Origin: an uncultured Desulfovibrio sp.
GTDB lineage: Bacteria > Desulfobacterota > Desulfovibrionia > Desulfovibrionales > Desulfovibrionaceae
DNA: 64,000 nucleotides
Assembly: GCA_900546145.1 (NCBI GenBank)
Contig: URBN01000003.1
Location: 95,878-159,877, forward strand
Reading direction: 5' to 3'
Each line of letters starts with the position of its first letter. The stretch's first letter is position 1. A program made the position numbers and the translations under genes. Shown here piece after piece: positions 58,076 to 64,000 of the stretch. Below the pieces are notes generated by a model, which saw only the letters and a program-made list of their open reading frames with translations, was not told the DNA's origin and ran no database searches.

Positions 58076-60598
58076 ATGAGAATTCCAAAAAATCTTATTA
58101 CAAATATTAAAGTAAGGCCATCATTACCGTTTGGAGAATGCTTGGCTAAAACCTGGAATAATGGGCGCACAGTATGTGGGCGTACAGTTGAATCTCATTG
58201 TAGAATTGCTGGCAATGTTGCTGAAATTTTAATATCCAGATTTAATCAATTAGTCCTTAATTTTTTGCCAAATGAAGCTTTCATTCCTGCCTTACTACAT
58301 GATATTGGTAAAGTTTGTCCAACGTTCCAGAAAAAATTACGTAATGCTATCGATAATATCGATGTTAAAAAAGAAATACCTGAATTAGCGGGCGTCGACC
58401 CAGAAGTGGAAACTTCGTGGCATGGCCACGCTGCCGTAAGCGGTTCGGCTTTGAAAGGAATGGGAGCTCCGGAAAGCCTCGTGCGGATTACGGGGAGCCA
58501 TCACGGTCAACCTAGTAAAGTAATGCCGTCAGAGTGTTTACAATTTGGCGGGCATGCTTGGCAGGAGGAAAGAGTAAAACTCGTTCATCTGCTAATGGAC
58601 GGTAAAAAATGGTCAGATTTTGCCTCCGGTTATCAGGAAAGAATAGTTGCAGGGCTTACAGTTGTGGCAGACTGGATTGCCTCTGGTCCTTTATTTGACG
58701 ACCCGGGAAAAGACTGGAACCCGCTTGTCGAAGAAGCAGTGAAGACTGCTGGATTCTTTTGGCCGGAAGTAAAGCCTGGATTGAGTTTTAAGGAAATTTT
58801 TGGCTTTGAGCCCCGGCCTGCACAAGAAACTCTGTATAATGCTGTAAAAGGGCCCGGTGTGTACATTCTTGAGGCTCCTATGGGTGTGGGGAAAACAGAG
58901 GCTGCGTTATATGCGGCTTATCGCATGATTACCGAGCGTAAAAGTTACGGTTTGTATTTTGCTCTTCCAACGAGATTGACTGCTAATAAAATTTATGAAC
59001 GTGTAAGTTATTTTTTATCACAAATATCTGGAGATAATAGCGGACCAAAGGTTTCTCTTTTGCATTCCACTTCTTGGCTGCAGCGATATGAAAATCCCGA
59101 ATTCGGCCGCGAAGGTGGACCTGAAGGATCGTGGTTTAATCAGGGTAAGAAGGGAATATTAGCGCCATATGCTGTTGGTACAGTAGATCAGGCTCTGATG
59201 TCCGTCATGCATGTACGCTTCGGAGCCCTACGTACCTTTGGTTTAGCGGGAAAAACTGTCATATTGGATGAAGTCCATAGTTATGATGCTTATACAGGGA
59301 CATTGCTTGATGAATTAGTAAGACAACTTGTCAATTGTAAATGCACAGTAATTATTTTAAGTGCTACATTGACAGGAAAAAGAAGGGAAAAAATTCTTAA
59401 TTCAGAAGATAATGAGACTTCCTATCCACTTATAAGTTCCGCTCCAGTTTCTGGTAAAAAAGAGTTTTCTTCCTGCAGTGTAGGAAAACCGTATTCTGTT
59501 TGCATTATGCATTCGACAGATCAGGAAGCAGTTGAAGAAGCTCTTTTACGATCTGAAAGAGGTGAAAAAGTTCTTTGGGTTGAAAATACGGTTGCTCAGT
59601 CACAAAATATTTATGAACTGCTGTCAGCTAGGGCTTCCGCGATGGAGAATATTCAGGTAGGGCTTTTGCATTCCTGTTTTACGCAGGTAGATAGACAAAA
59701 TAATGAGTCGATATGGACGGCTAGATATTCTCATCATGCAGAAACGAGAGGACGTCAGGGAGCTATTCTCATTGGAACTCAGGTCGTAGAGCAGTCTCTC
59801 GATATTGACGCTGATTTTTTGATTAGCCGTTTTTGCCCTTCTGACATGCTCCTTCAGCGCATAGGCCGTCTCTGGAGGCATGATGATACACCACGCCCCA
59901 CAAAAGCGAAGAGAGAGGTGTGGCTTCTTCATCCAGATATGCAATGTGTTGTTGAAGATCCTGAAAATGCTTTTGGGCTTTCCGGAAAAGTCTATGAGCC
60001 CTATATTCTTTATCGGACTCTTCTTGTCTGGGAAAAATTAAAGAATATTTGTTTACCAAACCAAATTAGAGACATCATAGAAGATACTTATTGCCAAAAA
60101 GATGAGAGTGACGAAAAAATTCGTTATACATTTTATTGTATGAATAAAAAAATTGATCAACTGCGTTCATTAGCACTGCGAAATAGCTCTGACTGCTTTT
60201 GCGTCGCTGATGATAATGATCCTCCGACGCGCATCAACACTCAAAAAAAATGCCCTGTCCTTCTCGTTAGAAGATTTAATGATCCAGAACATATTGTTCT
60301 CGCTGATGGAACAGAAATACAATTAAAATGTACGGAAGGTTCCTCTCAGACTCGATGGCACAGACGATCTCTCATAGCCAGTCATTTGGTTGCTAATATT
60401 GTTAATGTTCCTGAATTTTTGGCTCCTGATGAAATAGATAAGTCTTGGATTGAGCGCCTGACACCTTGGGTATACACTAAAGGCCTCAGAATGGCCGTTC
60501 TTGAAGAAGATGGTTCTCTTTTTAGACTTGATGGAGTACAAATGGAAAATAATATTTTTTATGATAGTACAGAAGGTTATAGAAAATGTTTATTATGA
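58076..60598 (+). CDS. cas3: CRISPR type I-E nuclease-helicase Cas3
   Basis: An 840-residue Cas3 that degrades target DNA after Cascade binding. The N-terminal HD nuclease has LLHDIGKVCPTF (His75, Asp76), WHGHAAVSG and GSHHGQ. The helicase has Walker A PMGVGKTEA (Lys273), Walker B ILDEVHSYD near residue 398, SATLTGKRR and the motif VI region LQRIGRLWRHD. All motifs are intact. The gene and those after it are much more AT-rich than the rest of the window, a sign of horizontal acquisition. The ribosome site is weak (GGGAAAT). The gap to cse1 is 22 bases. Confidence 0.97.
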   Translation: MRIPKNLITNIKVRPSLPFGECLAKTWNNGRTVCGRTVESHCRIAGNVAEILISRFNQLVLNFLPNEAFIPALLHDIGKVCPTFQKKLRNAIDNIDVKKEIPELAGVDPEVETSWHGHAAVSGSALKGMGAPESLVRITGSHHGQPSKVMPSECLQFGGHAWQEERVKLVHLLMDGKKWSDFASGYQERIVAGLTVVADWIASGPLFDDPGKDWNPLVEEAVKTAGFFWPEVKPGLSFKEIFGFEPRPAQETLYNAVKGPGVYILEAPMGVGKTEAALYAAYRMITERKSYGLYFALPTRLTANKIYERVSYFLSQISGDNSGPKVSLLHSTSWLQRYENPEFGREGGPEGSWFNQGKKGILAPYAVGTVDQALMSVMHVRFGALRTFGLAGKTVILDEVHSYDAYTGTLLDELVRQLVNCKCTVIILSATLTGKRREKILNSEDNETSYPLISSAPVSGKKEFSSCSVGKPYSVCIMHSTDQEAVEEALLRSERGEKVLWVENTVAQSQNIYELLSARASAMENIQVGLLHSCFTQVDRQNNESIWTARYSHHAETRGRQGAILIGTQVVEQSLDIDADFLISRFCPSDMLLQRIGRLWRHDDTPRPTKAKREVWLLHPDMQCVVEDPENAFGLSGKVYEPYILYRTLLVWEKLKNICLPNQIRDIIEDTYCQKDESDEKIRYTFYCMNKKIDQLRSLALRNSSDCFCVADDNDPPTRINTQKKCPVLLVRRFNDPEHIVLADGTEIQLKCTEGSSQTRWHRRSLIASHLVANIVNVPEFLAPDEIDKSWIERLTPWVYTKGLRMAVLEEDGSLFRLDGVQMENNIFYDSTEGYRKCLL

Positions 60599-60620
60599 AA
60601 CATAATTAGAGGATGAACTA

Positions 60621-62147
60621 ATGATTAAAAATGATTTTAATTTAATCGAAGATCCATGGATTCCCGTTGCACAGATTGGGCTCGTCAGCCTTCGAGATGC
60701 CTTCAGCAATCAGGATTTATCAGCTTTAGGTGGGGGTGTGCTAGAAAAAATAGCGATAATGAAGTTGCTTTTGGCAATTGCGCAGGCCGCATATACACCT
60801 CGTGATGATGATGATTGGTTAAAACTTGGATCTTCCGGTTTAGGGGAAAAATGTCTTTCTTATCTTAATCAGCAAAAACCATTTTTTTATCTTTATGGTG
60901 AGCGTCCTTTCCTTCAATTTCCTCAAGTAAAAAAAGCTGAAATTAAACCTTATTCTATCCTATTCCCGGAAATAGCAAGCGGCAATACGTCGCTGCTTTT
61001 TCATTCTCAGGTAGCTCCAGCCATAACAGAGTTGGATGATGCCAAAAAAGCTTTGGCGCTGCTTGTTCAGATGTCTAGCTGTTTTAGCGGAAAAAAGGTT
61101 GATGCGTCTGTCGTCCTTTCCCCTGGATACGCTAAAAGTAAAAGTGCAAAAGCAGGGCCAGCTCTTTGTTCTCTTGGGCTTTTGCATTCGTTTTTTACTG
61201 GAAAAAATATTCTTGATACAATTTGGTTTAATATCTTGACTTTGCAAGATATTTCTCAAGACAGGACTTTTACTGCCGGCATAGGCACTCCCCCTTGGGA
61301 AAAAATGCCTGCCGGTGAAGATGATGAGATCGCTAGGTCCCTCAAGCAGAGTCTGATGGGGCGTCTTGTGCCTATGGCGAGGTTTGTATTGCTGGAGGAT
61401 AATGGAGTTCACTTCGTAGAAGGAATTCAGCACGATGATTATCTCCATGGAGGGGTTGTTGATCCGAGCGTGACGGCAGACTTCAGTAAGGCAAAGCCTA
61501 AAGTAGTTTGGGCTGATCCGGCAAAGAGGCCCTGGCGTTCTTTGACTGCGATGTTAGGATTCTTGGATAATGAAGGAACTTACGTCTGTCAGCAACTTAA
61601 ATGGTGTCTCCCCAGGATTGAAAGCAGCTTAGTTGATAGCTTTGGAATATGGTCTGGTGGAATTCGTTTAAGTAATAAAGCTGGTGAGCAATATCTTACA
61701 GGCGATGATGATGTGGTAGAATCAGAAGTTTCACTACAGAGTTCGTGGTTAAAAGAGAACTCTAATTTGTTGTGGATCAGTTTTGTAAAGACTGCTATGC
61801 AAAAAATAGAAAAAATAGCGCAAGCTATCTACGCAGCTGTGAGGGGATATTACGACGAAGCCAAGCTGGATAATGCTGGCGAATATGCGCAGCATGCTGT
61901 GCAGGATTTTTGGCAGGAAGCTGAAGGTTTTTCTCAGAAACTTTTATATGCTTGTGCCAGTGATGCAAATGCTTGGAATGGGGATAATCGCGGAGGAGAT
62001 GAGGGGTATCAAAAAGTGCTTATTAGTCTTCGCAGTCGCGCCAAAAATTGCTATGTAAACGCCTGTCCTGATGATACAGCTAGACAGCTTGAAATTTTTG
62101 TACGACATTTCCCGAATCTTGGTTTTGAAAAATCAGCCGCAGTTTAG
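60621..62147 (+). CDS. cse1: CRISPR type I-E Cascade large subunit Cse1/CasA
   Basis: A 508-residue large subunit (Cas8e) that recognises the PAM and recruits Cas3. The N-terminus NLIEDPWIPVAQIGLVSLRD is diagnostic, as is PFLQFPQVKKAEIKPYSILFPE. The C-terminal helical bundle follows from about residue 365. The length matches the family. AGAGG precedes the ATG at 60621. It shares the operon and the AT-rich composition of cas3, and cse2 begins 12 bases after its stop. Confidence 0.95.
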   Translation: MIKNDFNLIEDPWIPVAQIGLVSLRDAFSNQDLSALGGGVLEKIAIMKLLLAIAQAAYTPRDDDDWLKLGSSGLGEKCLSYLNQQKPFFYLYGERPFLQFPQVKKAEIKPYSILFPEIASGNTSLLFHSQVAPAITELDDAKKALALLVQMSSCFSGKKVDASVVLSPGYAKSKSAKAGPALCSLGLLHSFFTGKNILDTIWFNILTLQDISQDRTFTAGIGTPPWEKMPAGEDDEIARSLKQSLMGRLVPMARFVLLEDNGVHFVEGIQHDDYLHGGVVDPSVTADFSKAKPKVVWADPAKRPWRSLTAMLGFLDNEGTYVCQQLKWCLPRIESSLVDSFGIWSGGIRLSNKAGEQYLTGDDDVVESEVSLQSSWLKENSNLLWISFVKTAMQKIEKIAQAIYAAVRGYYDEAKLDNAGEYAQHAVQDFWQEAEGFSQKLLYACASDANAWNGDNRGGDEGYQKVLISLRSRAKNCYVNACPDDTARQLEIFVRHFPNLGFEKSAAV

Positions 62148-62159
62148 AGGAAAATAGAA

Positions 62160-62700
62160 ATGCCAGAAAATAACAGGCAAAAATTTTTCATTGACTGGGT
62201 CCTCGATAACAGCCAAAAAGATAATGGCTTTTCAGCGAAGATGAGAAGGGCGGATAATCCTGATCAGGAGTATTATGCTCTGGGTATTCTTTGTGGTTTC
62301 GGTATCTATAGAAAATGAATCGGAACGTCTGCCTTATTCAGTTGTTGGTGCAGCGATCTGTCGCGCACAGCTCGAAAGGGATGGTTCTTTAGGCCTTGGT
62401 AAGGCTCTCCGTATTTGCGAGAGTCTGAAGGCTTCGGAATCAGGTGAAAAGGATTCTGATATTGATAGTCCGCGTCTTCGCAGATTGCTCTCCTGTAATA
62501 ATATACAGGAACTTTGTCGTAGCCTACGCCCTGTGCTCTCTCTTATTGCTTCTAGAAATGTTTCATTGTGCTACTCGAAACTTTTGGAAGATATTTGTCG
62601 ATTTCAGTACGACTACGCTCGTCAGAACATAAAACTTCGTTGGACAAGAGAATTTTTCCGTCGCTCAACGGATGAATCTGCGACGGAAGGGGATAAATAA
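62160..62700 (+). pseudogene. cse2: CRISPR type I-E Cascade small subunit Cse2/CasB, frameshifted
   Basis: From ATG 62160, with AGAGGA upstream, a frame encodes MPENNRQKFFIDWVLDNSQK and the family pattern SAKMRRADNPDQEYYALGIL, then stops at TGA 62316-62318 after 52 residues. Cse2 continues at once in the next frame (ENESERLPYSVVGAAICRAQ) to 62700, with GLGKALRIC and RQNIKLRWTREFF. Loss of one A from the AAAA run at 62311-62314 would restore a 179-residue protein, the normal length. This is either a real frameshift, a tract prone to slippage, or a sequencing error. The ATG at 62275 is not the true start. Confidence 0.9.
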
Positions 62701-62701
62701 A

Positions 62702-63304
62702 ATGCATTTTTTGAGTCAATATCAGTTGACTATCTCCGAGTCTCGTAAGTTGAAGCTTTATGATAGCTACTCTGTGCACAAAGCGGTCTTTACTTTATTC
62801 GAGGATGTCCGCCTTGGAGATAGAAAAAAACCGAGCGGCGTATTATACGCCGATAAAGGTATGAGAGGAGGGAGGAGAACTATCCTGATCCTTTCGGACA
62901 GGAAGCCTAAAGAACCTTCAGCTGGTGGCATTGCTGTTCGGAATCTTCCAGCTCCATATCTTGGGTATAGTGCTTATTCTTTTGAACTTGTCATTAATGC
63001 AGTGAAAAGGGATTCAAAGACCGGCAAGATAATTCCGATTAAGGGGAGGCAATACATTGCCGAGTGGTTCCTGAAGAAAAGTCTCTCGTGGGGGTTTTCC
63101 GTGCCTGAATCTTCGTTTATGGTAGCGGAAATTGGAGTTGATCAATTTCGAAAATCGAATTGCCTTGTTACTCTACAGAAAGCAAAAGTGACAGGCTTAT
63201 TAGAAGTCGAAAAACATGATGTTTTTGTTAATTCTGTGTACAATGGAATTGGACGGGGAAAGGCCTTTGGATGTGGCCTGCTCCAAATAGTACCTGCTTA
63301 TTAA
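62702..63304 (+). CDS. cas6e: CRISPR type I-E crRNA endonuclease Cas6e
   Basis: A 200-residue Cas6e (Cse3/CasE) that cleaves pre-crRNA and stays on the crRNA 3' hairpin. His26 in SYSVHKAVFTLFED is at the position of the catalytic histidine. The C-terminal Gly-rich loop YNGIGRGKAFGCGLLQI is diagnostic. GGAAGGGGATA precedes the ATG. Its place directly after cse2 and before cas7e differs from the Escherichia coli order but matches the Cse1-Cse2-Cse3-Cse4 order. No defect is seen. Confidence 0.95.
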   Translation: MHFLSQYQLTISESRKLKLYDSYSVHKAVFTLFEDVRLGDRKKPSGVLYADKGMRGGRRTILILSDRKPKEPSAGGIAVRNLPAPYLGYSAYSFELVINAVKRDSKTGKIIPIKGRQYIAEWFLKKSLSWGFSVPESSFMVAEIGVDQFRKSNCLVTLQKAKVTGLLEVEKHDVFVNSVYNGIGRGKAFGCGLLQIVPAY

Positions 63305-63315
63305 AGGAGATAGTT

Positions 63316-63915
63316 ATGAAGAATTCTAATCCTTTTGCATCGACTTTTATCGAGTTTCATATTCTTCAGTCTTTTCCTGTAACTTGCCTGAATCGCGATG
63401 ATGTTGGTGCACCGAAAAGTGCTATTGTTGGTGGAGTTTCAAGGGCTCGCGTTAGTTCTCAATGCTGGAAGCGACAGGTGCGTCTGTCTCTTCACAATTT
63501 AGGTGTCAGCCTTGGAATAAGGACTAAACAGCTTAGCATGTTGCTCTCTCAAGCCTGTGAAAAATTGGGAGCTGCAACTGAAAAAGCTCAACAGTGCGGT
63601 GAGATTATTGCTAATAGTTTAGCTAAGGATACCCTTCTTTTTGTTTCTACAAGTGAAATTGAACGTCTGGCATCATACGCGCAGGAGAGAAATTTTACTT
63701 TCCCCGTGGAAGTAAAGAAAAACAAGAAGGATGAGGAGGGCGCTGATGTAGTAGGTAAACTCTCCAAACCTGAAATGTCTAAGTTAAAAGCCTGTTTGAA
63801 TTCCCAAAACAAGGCGGCTGATGGGCTTGATATTGCTCTTTTCGGTCGAATGGTAGCCCAGGAACCTAGCGTCAACATTCAGGCAGCAGCAGCTTTTTCC
63901 CATGCGATCAGGTAG
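63316..63915 (+). CDS. cas7e: CRISPR type I-E Cascade backbone Cas7e, truncated
   Basis: The N-terminal part of Cas7e (Cse4/CasC), which polymerises along the crRNA. FIEFHILQSFPVTCLNRDD, GAPKSAIVGGVSRARVSSQCWKR and DIALFGRMVAQEPSVNIQAA are family hallmarks. The frame ends at TAG after 199 residues (SHAIR), where homologues continue as HAIST-type sequence for about 150 more residues. No other frame continues Cas7e in the remaining 85 bases. The gene is therefore broken, most simply by an insertion near 63910. AAGGAG precedes the ATG at 63316. Confidence 0.9.
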   Translation: MKNSNPFASTFIEFHILQSFPVTCLNRDDVGAPKSAIVGGVSRARVSSQCWKRQVRLSLHNLGVSLGIRTKQLSMLLSQACEKLGAATEKAQQCGEIIANSLAKDTLLFVSTSEIERLASYAQERNFTFPVEVKKNKKDEEGADVVGKLSKPEMSKLKACLNSQNKAADGLDIALFGRMVAQEPSVNIQAAAAFSHAIR

Positions 63916-64000
63916 TGTAAAGAATCTTTCGCACTTTTAAAAAATGCAAATGGCTCGCCAATCGGTTAAAGTTTTGTGACCAACCAAACTTCCGACAGGA
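63908..64000. mobile_element. Possible edge of an insertion interrupting cas7e
   Basis: Cas7e homology is lost within a few bases of 63908, and the following sequence (starting GTAGTGTAAAGAATC) encodes no Cas7e in any frame. This abrupt change is expected at an insertion-sequence boundary. The family cannot be named, and the other end, terminal repeats and target duplication lie beyond the window. Confidence 0.5.

Noticed and set aside
62305..62320. Programmed +1 frameshift in cse2, as in prfB
   Set aside because: The join AAA-TGA resembles a stop-codon slip, but there is no internal Shine-Dalgarno element at the prfB spacing and the tract is a simple homopolymer. A one-base insertion or error is simpler.
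62275..62700. A separate gene starting at the ATG 62275
   Set aside because: The first residues (MLWVFFVVSVS) are an out-of-frame reading of conserved Cse2 sequence. The true N-terminus lies in the preceding frame from 62160.

Overview
The window looks like a chromosomal segment of a Desulfovibrionaceae bacterium (Desulfovibrio/Bilophila/Mailhella type). The reasons are a Desulfovibrio-type 148-residue flavodoxin, a CcmE with the Cys-x-x-x-Tyr haem site known from that family, a complete ccm export operon, and high-GC coding sequence in most of the window. The last 6 kb are visibly AT-rich. Assignment to a genus is inference.

Layout. 1-13.3 kb: mostly plus-strand housekeeping genes (modD end, M50 protease, trpS, ruvX, mltG, a nucleotide-sugar epimerase, a U32 protein, a TrmN6-like methyltransferase) and a 1059-residue fusion of an endonuclease Q-like PHP nuclease to a UvrD-type helicase. 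13.4-17.1 kb: small envelope, redox and signalling genes. 17.1-19.6 kb: a chromosomal parABS locus with two parS sites, split by an inverted zinc-ribbon gene. 19.6-34.4 kb: a long minus-strand block, read from right to left as two tandem dnaN copies, gyrB, gyrA, purF, hisS, aspS, def, fmt, rsmB. 34.4-34.9 kb: an AT-rich non-coding region full of short repeats and hairpins, at a switch in gene orientation. It is the best candidate here for an origin-like element. 34.9-40.5 kb: M23 peptidase, PpiD-like chaperone and glmS on the plus strand. 40.7-51.5 kb: a minus-strand block with a phospholipase-D synthase, UspA, a degenerate 7TM signalling protein, two TPR proteins and ccmDCBAFE. 51.7-57.9 kb: a DUF4139-like protein, pstSCAB with a frameshifted pstS, a STAS-like protein and flavodoxin. 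58.1-64.0 kb: a type I-E CRISPR effector operon (cas3, cse1, cse2, cas6e, cas7e).

How the parts relate. parABS, dnaN, gyrB and gyrA together suggest proximity to the replication origin, although dnaA is not in the window. The ccm genes mature c-type cytochromes. The pst genes import phosphate. The cas operon appears damaged twice: cse2 carries a one-base frameshift, and cas7e stops after 199 residues and is followed by unrelated sequence that looks like the edge of an insertion. cas5, cas1, cas2 and the CRISPR array are not visible. pstS also carries a one-base frameshift in a homopolymer, so sequencing error has to be excluded for both single-base lesions.
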